From Siphonodentalium dalli (Eukaryota; Mollusca; Scaphopoda; Gadilida; Siphonodentaliidae), in the NCBI GenBank assembly GCA_032622095.1, contig CP136061.1, forward strand, positions 234,112,944 to 234,176,943: a stretch of DNA of 64,000 nt, read 5' to 3'. Under the pieces are notes generated by a model. The model was not told the origin of the DNA and made no database searches. It was given only the letters and a program-made list of their open reading frames with translations. The position numbers and the translations under genes are program-made. Positions 22,746-35,032 of this stretch are shown one piece after another; the first letter of the stretch is position 1, and each line of letters opens with the position of its first letter.

Positions 22746-23019
22746 ATTTGCAAAACATTTACGATATTGGACACTGAAATTATCAAATTTCATAACATAA
22801 CCATATGTGTGTGACATGGCATCGTCAGTGCAATGCAAGTGCCATCGCACGCAAATATAACATATAACTTACTATATAATTGAACGTGTCTTACAATGTC
22901 TAATTCAATAGTGTTCTATGCACACAAGTTGTTTTGTGTCCACATATTGTCATGCATACTTATATATGTACATTTGTCTTTTGTATATATGCTCTCCAAA
23001 TTTGATGGAGGTGAACAAT

Positions 23020-23542
23020 AAACATTATATAAGGAGATACACAATGTTTATGAATGGGCTGGTTCCCAAAATAGTGTGGCACTTTACAAAACATGGATGC
23101 ATGGCAAATATGAAAGGCAAATTTTCTATTTTTCGAGAACACTCCATCGGATTTAAAGTCTTGAACACAATACGAACTGAAACTATATGCTCTCTGTATT
23201 AACTGATAGTGTGAACGGAATGTAGTGCTATCAGGGAATACATAATTTGTATGGGTGGCTTGTGTCTGTGTCGCTTTACACAAAGCGGGTGATAAAGACG
23301 AATTTGCTATGTTTTAAGGACCCCCTACCCAATTGAAGAATTAAAGTTGAACACGTCACGAACTGAATGAATTGCTCTCAATATTGACTGAGAATGTGGA
23401 CAATGGGTAGAAATATCAGGACATACATAATGTTTATGGATTGGTTGGTTCCCGAAAGTCATTAACACTTTACAGCAAGCGCATGGCACACGACAAAGGA
23501 CGAATATATATTTGTGTTGTGGGACCCCTTTATAAAGCCATG
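23020..23542 (+). repeat. Dispersed monomers of the ~187-bp satellite-like repeat
   Basis: Anchors GGCACTTTACAAAACATGG (23079), CGCTTTACACAAAGCGGG (23270) and AACACTTTACAGCAAGCG (23465) are about 190 bp apart, with GGTTCCCGAAA-type and CACGAACTGAA blocks in each unit. This is the same family as 47.3-49.8 kb. Confidence 0.7.
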
Positions 23543-24274
23543 TAAACTATTAATACACCATGCACTGAATAATTGCTCTTAATAATAACTGACAGTATGA
23601 ACGAAAGGTTGTGCTATCAGGGTGGTTTGGTTCCCGAAATCCTAAGGTACTTTACAAAAGGCGGCTGGCAAATACAAAAGTTGAAATTTCTTTGTTTGAG
23701 GCCCCCTACCCCATTTAAAGTACAAAACACACTACCAACTGAAAGGATATGGATGGGTTGGTTCCCGAATGTATGGGACATTCTACAAAAAGTGGCTATC
23801 AAACGAGAAAGGCGAATTCTCATTGTTGTGAGTAACCTTAAACCATTAGAACTCTTGAACACATCATGAACTGAAGCTCGTGACCTGAATTCCAATCTGT
23901 CCTAAGTGCACTTTTTATGATTTTGAGTAAATCGATTTTCAAAGTTTGAACCGCCGTCACGACTAAAATTTATGGATTACATTAAAAACTTTGCTGGATA
24001 CCTTAATGTCTTAACTATTTATTTTTATCAACGCCAATCCGCACAAGACTGTTATATCTCTGAAGTTTTGAGAAATGTAGACCTATAGGGTGTGAAATTT
24101 GCACTTGCAAAATAGAACGAAGTATATGTTGTTGAATACGCGAATGACAGTTCAGACCTTAACTCTATTTTAGGGCAAGGTTGTCCCATGTTCCGAAACA
24201 TATGTCATGTTGGAACTTAGGACAAATAAGAGTTAAACTGTAAACTCTATTCACGAGAATAACAAATTGATTTT
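23543..24274 (+). repeat. Duplicated segment, copy 2 (empty MITE site)
   Basis: Near-identical to 18000-19356 without the 592-bp MITE. Small differences include a missing CAGGGAATATAC-type patch near 23620. It continues to AACAAATTGATTTT and then becomes unique. The minus-strand frame 23617-23895 is a shadow of the repeat. Confidence 0.85.
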
Positions 24275-26025
24275 CGACACTTTTGGAAGTCCCTTTTGTC
24301 CCAAGTATACTACTTTTGTCATGTTGGTTTCCAGTATGATGTATTTAAATGAGTACCAATATCACTGTGAACACAATACTACTCTAGAGATGGACTTTAC
24401 ATATAGTGCACACCATAATAATGTCTTGACTCAGCAATAAATTGGTATCCAATAAATTCACGAATACTCACCAAAGTTGGGTAATCACCAGATGTACGGA
24501 GCTGTCCTACCTGCATATTGGAAATTGGCAATATATAAAGTGTCAGGTGAAAAATAAACTCAATTTAGCACCCCATTCATCAAAGTTGGTCTTCTGACAT
24601 ACTCATTTCAGATGCAAAGCTAATATTTGGATACCGTCAATGTGTTCATCAATGAACACCATATAAGGAGCTTCCAGCCACCTGACACCCTACAATGGCG
24701 TGAACAGCTATATGGTTACCATAGCGCAATCCATGCATGTTGCTAATACGGACAGGTGGCCAAAAGGTCAAGAAGAAGTGTTCACTCACTCAATCTACTG
24801 TGTTATGGACGTCCCTATGTGGATCAATGGCAATTTGAATATGGACAACTTGTGGCAGCTATTAGTGTTCCAAGAGCACAGGCGTTGGTCCAGTTTGGCC
24901 AAACGTGCTTGCAATGTAGACACACATATGTCTGGTAGCTGGCGTATGCCTCAGTATTGGATATGCATGTAAACCTTATTATATGGTATGCGCATCTACT
25001 AACAAAGCTGGAGTTAGAATCTGTCTTAAAATTTACTGTTTTTGTCTAGATCAATCAGGTGTGTATCTGAAATGTTTCTCATATCGTTTCTTCGTTGCGA
25101 GAGGGTCATTGTTTGTTGATTCGACAGTTCATACTATACCGGTATGGTGTTCATTTCCGTTCCGATTGCCGGGTTCTGAAAGTGTAATATTCAGGTTGCC
25201 TTTGTATGTTGTTTGGGTACCAATGTTGATAATGTATTGTGAGGAACAGGAATGTGCGGGTGATCGCCCATTGAAAGTCGTGAAATACCTGTTTCACATT
25301 GATTGATATGGTGAACAGTTTTGGCCTCTCCATAGTGGCGGTCCTCCCCCCTCCGGTGTGCCTACTGCTGCTGTTATGTGGTACATGTGATCCCGTGGCC
25401 GGTTGATGGGAACGTGACTTCGTAGAGAACTATCGATGGGGACCTTACAAAAGTCGCATCCGACGTGTCGGACGTGGGATCCTCATATTGCGGCGAACAT
25501 ACCCATGCTTGGACTAATTGATGTCATGGACAGTTGATGGTATTATAATTACTGGAAGGTGTCTGCACGAAGCGTCGTGTGTTCACTGCAAGGTGGTATC
25601 GTGCGCTCATTGACTGATTTCATGTTATTAAAGCAGGTATAATATGGTTAAAACTGTAATCCGTGCATTAGTTTCCCGAAGATGAGCAATTGGTGGAGTC
25701 AGTCAGGAAACATGCTTGCTTTGAATCGTGACGCGGAGACATCACTGTGCGATGTCGGCGGTTTGATGATATGGATCATTGTGCGCTAGGGCTATGAACA
25801 CTTCACATGATATACGACATACGCGTACTCCTATAGCAAACAGCCATATAATTTTAAGATGATCAGAACCTATATGAGCATGTAACAGTGTTGTATAGTA
25901 GCTAACTCAGGACGCTGTATGGTGTTGCTTCTGTGCTGCTGACAGGAATTTCCCAACTTATTGCGGTTTTAGGTGAAATTTAAAGATCGATTATATCTTT
26001 AAATAACAAATTTGAAATAGTTGCG
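24275..26025. other. Mostly unique intergenic DNA; possible signal-peptide ORF near 25308
   Basis: No recognised domain. From the ATG at 25308 a 32-codon frame reads MVNSFGLSIVAVLPPPVC, then LLLLLCGTCDPVAG, with a secretion-signal-like hydrophobic core, and stops. A donor candidate (ATGTG|GTACAT at about 25379) could splice it on, but no partner exon was identified. Frames 24700-24972 and 24983-25306 have no recognisable content. Confidence 0.3.
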
Positions 26026-26029
26026 TGGG

Positions 26030-26115
26030 TATAAAATAATAGATATGAATTGAAGACCCCTGTCCGGAAAGGCTTCTATCAATTAATATTGATTTTATTT
26101 CGAATATTTTATTAT
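26030..26115 (+). repeat. Dispersed repeat shared, inverted, with 34765-34850
   Basis: GGGTATAAAATAATAGATAT, then GAAGACCCCTGTCCGGAAAG and TTTTATTTCGAATATTTT, match the reverse complement of 34765-34850 in the same order. Confidence 0.75.
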
Positions 26116-26552
26116 GAAATGAGATGATTACTTTATTTGTCTATTTTTAGAACAGATCATTCGGCGATACCATATATCTCACGTGACTTTGTTATTGAAA
26201 TCAAGCTTTCCGATTGGTTGGCTACTCGACTCTATTAGTCGTAGTTGTATACTACGCCTTCAAGTCTCTCCCATCGTGCACTATGCATATGTAGTTTTGA
26301 CTACTAAAAATAGTAACGAACACTACATCAAACTTTGTTCTGAAACAACTTGTTATTTCGCCGCTGATCCAAATTAAAGCTTCAGTAAGGCGAACATCAA
26401 TTGTCTGAACTTAGTAAAAGTTGAAAATAGTAGTTTCCTACTGCTAAATCAAAATTACAAAGGTAAATTATAATGAGGTTTTAAGAGACTTACATTCAGT
26501 AAATTATAATGAGGTTTGTAATTTCTGCATTTGTTCGATACAATATAATAAT

Positions 26553-26685
26553 TAGAGCATGATTTGTCGTGAAATACGCCGATATAGTGCATAGTGCGGT
26601 TGTGTAGTTCACTCCGCTTCGCGTCGTGAACTACACAACCTCACTATGCACTATATCGGCGTATTTCACTCCAAGCCATGCTCTA
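26553..26685. mobile_element. 133-bp foldback element
   Basis: Long inverted arms: TAGAGCATG at the left and CATGCTCTA at the right, with GAAATACGCCGATATAGTGC pairing GCACTATATCGGCGTATTTC and GTTGTGTAGTTCAC pairing GTGAACTACACAAC around a short TCCGCTTCGCGTC loop. The arms are near-perfect in the core. No coding sequence. Confidence 0.8.
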
Positions 26686-28005
26686 TTTATTAAAGAGAGC
26701 ATTAGGCTGTTCCTATAGCTACGTACCGAACGTCCAATGTCCCAGCTTGATTGATTGTATTGTTTTATGCCATATAGTGGGGCGGATAGATGACACAATC
26801 GTGCATTTTATGGCAAAAGCACCAAGCTTGACACGCATGTACTACATATAAAAATAAGACATTTTTGATATCATGCCAAGCTGGAGAGTGCCCATGGTTG
26901 CCATGGCAACCGTGTTGACAAAAAATCTTGTTTTTCTCTCAATCCCAACAAGTATGCATCGTTATGACTCAGTTTCTGATCGAAAAACAATGTTTTATGT
27001 ACCTATTTGTACTGAAAAGGGATCAGGCTATATATCCATTGACTCATGTGTCCGTTATAGTTGGGTAGAATCAAAATGGCGGATAAAATGGCCGCCATTT
27101 GTTTGAAACGGTCCCTATTATTGGCTGCGTTTATCGACATTTTATTGAGATGTGTGTACATTTTTTGTTATAAAATGTACTTTGACAAGAAAATATAAAC
27201 TGATAAATCACTCTGTATATATATAACAATGCTAAGGATTGCAAAACAAAAATTATAGGCCAGAAGATGATGGAATAGCGTAAATATAATGCAAAAAAAA
27301 ACCAATACTATAATTGATGGTTACAATGACACGAGAAGCATTTCTATGATATAAAACTATCTGAAAGTTGATTATGACAATCTTCCGCGTTAACTTTATA
27401 TCATATCATTTTAGCGAGTGTGTGTGGACAATATTGGTCTGGTACAAAACTGCTTGGCAACCGTTGCTATGGAGCTACCCGATTACCTTTGTGCAGCTAT
27501 AATAACACTTACTCACAATTTGACAAGCTGCTAATCAGTGAGGTATTATATGCGGAACATACAAGTACCGCAAAGTTTACATATTTATGATATTAACTAT
27601 AATTCTTCAAAATAGAGGTAAGCAAATGTTTTTATTACGAGCGTAGGTGCGAATTATGTGCGACAAGGTATGATATGAATTGTTTACATTTGCAATAGCA
27701 ATATCGTGAGATATATGTAATTCCCTATATAGTTGTTATACAATGTTATACAATTGAAGTGTGCTAAAAAATTTGATTCTAATATATTATGAGAATCAAT
27801 CATGCAATAACTCGTGGCATTTCGCCGCTCCAATATAGGATAAAACAGTCGACACTCATTCTGCGATAAGTGGCATTCAAGAATGTGCAATGGATAGTCA
27901 AGTATGAATAATTCATGACAAATCGCCAGTCAATTCTGCTAGTTGTGTGAACGCACCCTAAAGAGTTGGAAAAACTTGCATACATGTCACTTTTGGCAAC
28001 ACTTA

Positions 28006-28161
28006 CAGTAATGCCTTAAGTAATAGACATCCTAACCACAGCAGAATTATGGGTAACTTTCAGGATTTAGTCGGAAATATGGATATTTATTTCCGACTAA
28101 ATCCTGAAAATTACCCATACTTATGATGTGGTTAAGTGGTCGATTACTTAGAGCATTACTG
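28006..28161. mobile_element. CAGTAATGCC-family foldback MITE (156 bp)
   Basis: CAGTAATGCC...AGCATTACTG flanked by TA (28004-28005, 28162-28163). The long arms pair TTCAGGATTTAGTCGGAAAT with its complement around a short ATGGATATT loop, so it is a shorter version of 10744-10957. Confidence 0.85.
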
Positions 28162-28285
28162 TATTTTCAATTGCAACTGCATAGAGCAGTACAGCGTAAT
28201 GATGCCCTCGAGAATTTGCAATTGTCTTTGCATCCATTCTTGCAACCACATCGCAATAGTTCTTGGCAACCTTTGGATGCTCCAG

Positions 28286-28595
28286 GATTGATTGATAGAT
28301 TGATTGGGGTTTATTGTCGCTTTAGCAACTAAGGCCATATCACGACATTGCCAGTTTTAGTGGTGGAGGAAATCCGCACACTTGCGACTAATCTAACAGT
28401 GATTTCAATGGCTGATAAACTCGTCAACCATGTGCGGCAAACCACCGGCCATCGGCGAGTAACTGGTAACTCCACCAGATAACGATTTCGAGCTACAAAG
28501 TCCACGACGGAAACTTGAGGATTTGAACCCTTATCGCCAGCGCTGGAGGGCGAAACGGCTTGGAGTTGTACACCTAACCGATTGAGGCCCCGGAG
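28286..28595 (-). mobile_element. tRNA-derived SINE (minus strand)
   Basis: Reading the minus strand: a tRNA-like head with A box (TCGGTTAGGTGTAC) and B box (GGGTTCAAATCC), a body, then GATATGGCCTTAGTTGCTAA and a CAATCAATCAATC tail. The minus frame 28329-28628 is a shadow. The body and tail differ from the SINE at 3746-4142. Confidence 0.7.
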
Positions 28596-29222
28596 GCTCC
28601 AGGAAGATCGGTCCATGTCACACTCCAACTTTCTTCATAGTAGCCTGTCATTTGTATACAAAAAATGGGTTTCGTAAACAAAATTGGAGATTTTGTGCAA
28701 TGTAGTTAATCGTAAATCCCATATACTGGAGACATTGGAAACCATTGTTGATAAGCTTCTTATCGATTAGTAGCCTCAAAAATGGCGTTACCATAGCAAC
28801 AGTATGTGGTTTCTGAGAATTCTGGAAAATGATCATATGTGAATTATTTTAGTGACAACGGTGGACTTGTTGGTGGATATGGTTATATAATAATACTTGC
28901 ATGCATACATTCCCCAAGACGAACCTCCAGCACTGATCTCAAGAGTCAAGGTGACTATGAAAGGTCAAGTGTTTTATCACTTCATGTGCTATTATTTGTC
29001 TTTATGAGGAACCTTTCTCAATTTATTGCATCATATTGATATTTGTTACATTCTGGAGATCATATCCTTTATTTTGAGACACATATCTTATCCATGGGTT
29101 GATTATCACTTGTGTGAGAGATTTTACGAAACATGTGACCAGGCCAATTGGCGACCCTTAAAATTAGAAATTGCTCTTCCCGATAGACAATGGCCACACC
29201 ATTAGTTGGGTGGAAAGAGGAC

Positions 29223-30842
29223 ACAATCGTCAATTTTATGATAAAAACATCGCAGTTGGCACACATGTATATCACACCATTATATATCATTTTGGATATG
29301 ATCCGAATAACGTACACCGTTGGCATGGCAACCATTTCGGTGAATCACCTGTTGTTTGTCATACTCTATCCATTATGTATTGCTAATGACCAGAAACCTC
29401 ATAAAAACTGTTCGCTGTGCATCTATTTTGATTGGGTCATATACTTGTAAGAACATATCAATTTTATATATGGGTAGATTCAAAATGCTATCCCCAACAG
29501 TATGGTAATAGGACGCATGTACGCCAATAATAATAATAATAATATATATTTAACAACAGTTGAGCATCGATGTTTTTATTTATTTCCAGATATTGTCGTA
29601 GAACAGGGATCAGTTTAGTTGAAGTGCTTTAAAGTTGTCGCCCTGGGATTACTCAAGTACACAATTTAAAATCCATATCTCAGGTAAAACATCCGCTTTG
29701 CGAGAACGACCGAGATGTTGCTATGAAAAATCCGTTTATCAACTATGCATCAAATCGGTCGACGTTTGTTCAAGTTATATATCGCGATAACGACATTAAG
29801 TTTTTTTAAATAGGCAATGGGCCTTTTGTTTCTGTTTGATTGCTTTGAAAAATTCGACTGACTGAACACTGGGAAAGGATAGTTGAACAATATTTCAATA
29901 GAACACAAACATTATATGTAAAACGGACGTAGAGAGAGAGAGAGATAATATAGAGTGAAAGACAAGGTATATATATGGAGAATGGAGAGAGAGCGCGGGA
30001 AGGGAAAGATGCTTCTTTTATATTTATATTTTGTTTAATAGATATATAGGGTTATTGTTATTAATTTCGGCGTAATTGTTACGTGTTCGGTCAATGGATA
30101 TGGATTTTGAATGGTTTAAGTGATTAAGCCTCAAGAGGAATCAGATTGTATTACTTGTTGTGCTTATCAAATAAGCGCATCTGCAGCCATAAACTATTGT
30201 ATTGGTGTTGGGGTCCTTCTTCATAAAATGTTGGTACATGTGTAAGAAACAAGTATATTATAACGGTATATTTTGAAGGGGGGGGGGGGTACTTGTTTGT
30301 CCGAAAATGTAGCCTCAAGAGTTCCGAAATATATCAATGACCTTTTTTATAAAAACTGAGAGATTCTTGGTAATTCTTCTGTTGTGGTTATTGAATAGTG
30401 CTGCTAACTTGCTAGCGTTTGGTCTCCGATAATAGTATGGTCCCAGGTATTGTACGCGTATGTCTTGGGGTTCAATACATTTAAGGATTACATGATACTC
30501 GTCGCATATTTCTGAGTTGCAGAGGGCACATAATCTATCCGAATATGGGGCATTGGTCCACGTGCCATATTCTATTGAGACTCTATGGTTCCTCGTTCGG
30601 AAAAGAAGGATGCTTTGCACGACCCGGTGGTTTGTTATTGATAGGTAACTTTCTCGTTCAAATGAGGTCTTGATAATACGATAAGAGGCGAATTTACTGG
30701 ATGTTGCTATCGATGACAACTAATTGTGCTTGGCATGCTCATCGATACTCATTCTCGTGTAGCATTATGTATTCAAGCAAGTGTACTAGTCATCATAATT
30801 ATAAACCTGTGGATATATATACATAATCATAATATTTAATGA
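29223..30842. repeat. 1.62-kb tandem duplication, copy 1
   Basis: Nearly identical to 30843-32455 (period 1620). It holds a (AAT)n run, a GA-rich run (29931-29946), a poly-G run and a minus-strand LINE tail. The left part also resembles 26760-26930 (TGGCATGGCAACC motif), a repeat common in bivalves. Confidence 0.95.
30315..30719 (-). pseudogene. LINE ORF2 C-terminal fragment (Zn knuckle), copy 1
   Basis: 134 codons starting about 120 nt inside the duplicated unit. RTRNHRVSIEYGTW, then CALCNSEICDEYHVILKC (C-x2-C...H-x4-C), is the knuckle and tail typical of LINE ORF2 C-termini in molluscs. There is no reverse transcriptase upstream, so this is a truncated insertion. The open frame is intact but is not expected to be a gene. 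Confidence 0.75.
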
Positions 30843-32455
30843 ACAATCGTCAATTTTATGATAAAAGCATCGCAGTTGGCACACATGTATATCACACCAT
30901 TATATATCATTTTGGATATGATCCGAATAACGTACACCGTTGGCATGGCAACCATTTCGGTGAATCACCTGTTGTTTGTCATACTCTATCCATTATGTAT
31001 TGCTAATGACCAGAAACCTCATAAAAACTGTTCGCTGTGCATCTATTTTGATTGGGTCATATACTTGTAAGAACATATCAATTTTATATATGGGTAGATT
31101 CAAAATGCTATCCCCAACAGTATGGTAATAGGACGCATGTACGCCAATAATAATAATAATAATATATATTTAACAACAGTTGAGCATCGATGTTTTTATT
31201 TATTTCCAGATATTGTCGTAGAACAGGGATCAGTTTAGTTGAAGTGCTTTAAAGTTGTCGCCCTGGGATTACTCAAGTACACAATTTAAAATCCATATCT
31301 CAGGTAAAACATCCGCGAGAACGACCGAGATGTTGCTATGAAAAATCCGTTTATCAACTATGCATCAAATCGGTCGACGTTTGTTCAAGTTATATATCGC
31401 GATAACGACATTAAGTTTTTTTAAATAGGCAATGGGCCTTTTGTTTCTGTTTGATTGCTTTGAAAAATTCGACTGACTGAACACTGGGAAAGGATAGTTG
31501 AACAATATTTCAATAGAACACAAACATTATATGTAAAACGGACGTAGAGAGAGAGAGATAATATAGAGTGAAAGACAAGGTATATATATGGAGAATGGAG
31601 AGAGAGCGCGGGAAGGGAAAGATGCTTCTTTTATATTTATATTTTGTTTAATAGATATATAGGGTTATTGTTATTAATTTCGGCGTAATTGTTACGTGTT
31701 CGGTCAATGGATATGGATTTTGAATGGTTTAAGTGATTAAGCCTCAAGAGGAATCAGATTGTATTACTTGTTGTGCTTATCAAATAAGCGTATCTGCAGC
31801 CATAAACTATTGTATTGGTGTTGGGGTCCTTCTTCATAAAATGTTGGTACATGTGTAAGAAACAAGTATATTATAACGGTATATTTTGAAGGGGGGGGGG
31901 TTACTTGTTTGTCCGAAAATGTAGCCTCAAGAGTTCCGAAATATATCAATGACCTTTTTTATAAAAACTGAGAGATTCTTGGTAATTCTTCTGTTGTGGT
32001 TATTGAATAGTGCTGCTAACTTGCTAGCGTTTGGTCTCCGATAATAGTATGGTCCCAGGTATTGTACGCGTATGTCTTGGGGTTCAATACATTTAAGGAT
32101 TACATGATACTCGTCGCATATTTCTGAGTTGCAGAGGGCACATAATCTATCCGAATATGGGGCATTGGTCCACGTGCCATATTCTATTGAGACTCTATGG
32201 TTCCTCGTTCGGAAAAGAAGGATGCTTTGCACGACCCGGTGGTTTGTTATTGATAGGTAACTTTCTCGTTCAAATGAGGTCTTGATAATACGATACGAGG
32301 CGAATTTACTGGATGTTGCTATCGATGACAACTAATTGTGCTTGGCATGCTCATCGATACTCATTCTCGTGATAGCATTATGTAGTCAAGCAAGTGTACT
32401 AGTCATCATAATTATAAACCTGTGGATATATATACATAATCATAATATTTAATGA
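30843..32455. repeat. 1.61-kb tandem duplication, copy 2
   Basis: Differs from copy 1 by a handful of changes: AAAACATCG/AAAGCATCG, loss of CTTTG near 31316, shorter GA and G runs, AAGAGG/ACGAGG near 32296, and GTAGC/GATAGC near 32371. Both copies end AATATTTAATGA. Either a recent event or an assembly of two haplotypes. Confidence 0.95.
31927..32331 (-). pseudogene. LINE ORF2 C-terminal fragment, copy 2
   Basis: Encodes exactly the same 134 residues as copy 1; the one nucleotide difference in the frame that I found (Ser codon TCT/TCG) is silent. Confidence 0.75.
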
Positions 32456-32602
32456 ACATTGAAATCACTTCCGACATATATATTAGCTTACCACTATATC
32501 CGTTTTATGTTAATGTTCTAATTGGACGCTAGGCCATTGGAAATGCATACATGGATGCTCATGCAGTGCCATATTCGTCACATGTGTTAGAGTTCATGAA
32601 TA

Positions 32603-33493
32603 ACTGGTTCGGACGTTAGAACGATCAACCAATTAGTTTGTAAAAGTTGTCAATATTAGCCAGTTTCTTTGCAAAAGACGTAAGCCTACATCCTTCTCGA
32701 AATTTGAATGCCATTGTGCACAAATTTCACCGTTTAATCTTCTAGTCTATTCCAGACAAAGCAATTTTCCAAGTAGATTTGGAGAGCTTCTATGAGTACT
32801 ATGGCCTTTCCTATAGAACGTTAATGTCAATAGAACGTTGTTTGATAAACCAACGGCTAATTATGGACCCCTCTCCAATTCTGATCTCTCACGATAATCC
32901 AGCGACAAAAAGGGCACCAGTCTCATAAGAGACATATTACAACATCACAAAACAACAGGTATGTCTTGGACAGTAAACGCCCTTTGTGCTTGTCGTGTTT
33001 AGTAACTCATTCAACGTTTTTTTTTAAATATTTTAGAGTTTGCGAGTTGTTAGTCTTGGATCGGATGTTAGAATAATGAACCAATTAGTGTGTAAAAGTG
33101 GTCAATATCAGCCAGTTTCTTTGCAAAAGACATAAAGGCTACATCCTTCTAGAAAATTTAATTGTCAATGTGTTTCGCAAATTTAACGGTTTATTGTTCT
33201 AGTTTATTCTAAGCAAAGTCATTATCAAGGTAGACCTGGAGAGCTTCGATAGGCATTATGGTATTTCCCATAGAAATTTAATTTCAATAGAACGTTGTTT
33301 GATAAACTAAAGGCTAATTTTCGACCACTCTCCAAATCTGACCTTTCACGATAATCGAGCTACAACAAAAGGCCACCAACGTCATATGAGCGATCTACAA
33401 CATCACAACGCAACAGGTGTGTCTTGGAGGTAGTAAGCGCCCTTTGTGTTTGTCGTGTCGAGTTATTCATTCAAAGTTTTTCAATTAAACATT
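32603..33493. repeat. Diverged two-unit tandem repeat (~452 bp)
   Basis: Unit 1 about 32603-33034, unit 2 about 33055-33493. Shared blocks include AACCAATTAGT(T/G)TGTAAAAG, CAGTTTCTTTGCAAAAGAC, AATAGAACGTTGTTTGATAA and CGCCCTTTGTG(C/T)TTGTCGTG. No coding content. Confidence 0.75.
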
Positions 33494-33847
33494 AAAAGTT
33501 CTCTTCCTGCTGGATCGGTAAAAAGCGATATTAGCCAGTCAATATAGGTGATCGTGAATATGTGGCAGTGAGGCTCAAGTTGCCTCTACTCATATCGTTA
33601 AGGCTACATACACATACAGACAATACGTTCACAACTTAAAGTCTGAAAGTAACGGTATGACATGTTCAGACTAAAACCGGACCATTGTCATGTGCACATA
33701 AATTATAAGTACTTGTAATAGCGTGTGTACCCCTCCCTTCTCACACCCCTGAATCGAACGGAAATTTAATGAAAACAATTTGATGGCGACAAAATGTTTC
33801 AACAAATGTTTGGTCGGTATCCGTGGTGCATGTCATATATATATATA

Positions 33848-34579
33848 CTAGAAGGTGACCCGACTTCGTCCGGGCTATTCAAAAACCAAATTTCAAGTCG
33901 ATTGCTCCACCCGTTTCCTAGATCTGGTCTGCGCATGCGCGAAGCTGGTGTCGCACGTGCTCGGCGACCCGATAAAATTCGTATCCGGGGCAAGATACAT
34001 TCACATACCAAATTTCAAGTCGATAGCTACACCCGTTTCCGAGATATATAGCCCAATGTCATTTGCGGATACCTCGGCCGGTGATGAGTTAACGCGACAC
34101 AGTCAAATGCATCGGCAGGGTGAGAGTTAACGTAATCTAACTTTATGACCTCTGACGACGTCATAGAAGTTACGCATTGATTTTATCCTGATAAAAGATC
34201 GCACCACTTGTACCTAATAATTGAGGCAGATAACTAAAACGGATACATACATATTATATATCGTTGGAAAGATGAAGCCACACAGATTCTAACCGTGCAA
34301 ATTATATGACTGGCAATTTATTATTCGCGCTATATCGTATCGATTTGTGAGCACCGAACTGAAATATATTAGCGCAAAACGGCGTAAAAACAGATTTGAC
34401 CTCCGCACGTGAAAAGTTGACCTCGCACGGACAAATAAATATGCCTATGTTCGTCTCCGGCCGAAAACACATCCAAATACCAAATTTCATTGAAATTGGC
34501 TTAGTCGTTTTCGAGTCCATCGATTTCAAACACACAAACTTACAAACTTACACACAGATCTTTCAAAATATATAATAGA
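33848..34579 (-). mobile_element. Helitron-like element (minus strand, 732 bp)
   Basis: On the minus strand it begins A|TCTATTATATATTTTGAAA (34579) and ends with a hairpin AGCCCGGACGAAGTCGGGT, then CACCTTCTAG|T (33848). TC start, CTAG end, a 3' hairpin and insertion between A and T are the Helitron rules. The body contains one copy of the GCGCATGCGC-centred unit seen in the array at 56.5-60.6 kb. It has no Rep/helicase frame, so it is non-autonomous. The frames 33794-34130 are shadows. Confidence 0.75.
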
Positions 34580-34764
34580 TACCAGCCAGATAAACATGTA
34601 TCACTTAACATGGCCTATGAATAAACCCACTTGTATAAGCTATAAGCGATAATGATTCCAATTTACGTTTATTTGTGACAAAATTACGCAATAAAATTTC
34701 TGGTCTCTGTTAACAGTTACCACTAGTGTTCGTTAGCTAAACAGTCACACCTTTTAGACCAGAA

Positions 34765-34850
34765 AATATTCGAAATAAAATCTATATTAATAGATAGAAG
34801 CATTTCCGGACAGGAGTCTTCGATTCATATCTAATATTTTATACCCCGGT
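34765..34850 (-). repeat. Dispersed repeat, inverted partner of 26030-26115
   Basis: The reverse complement of this stretch carries the same GGGTATAAAA, CTGTCCGGAAA and TTTATTTCGAATATTTT blocks as 26030-26115. Confidence 0.7.
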
Positions 34851-35032
34851 AACTAAATAATACATGTTTACAAAGAGATAATCCACCTTTAAATACCACT
34901 ATTCATCGAACAAGCTATTCATCGAAATGTGTCTCCTTGGACAACATAGACACTAATAACGGAAAAGGAACAACACATTTATGTTATTATGCTTGTCTTG
35001 TGTTCGACGTCTGCAAAGCTCCACATTATTAA

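Noticed and set aside
24700-25306. Two consecutive plus frames (90 and 107 codons)
   Set aside because: No recognisable domain and no splice pattern joining them; kept only as part of the intergenic entry.
28329-28628. 99-codon minus frame
   Set aside because: It coincides with a tRNA-derived SINE on that strand.
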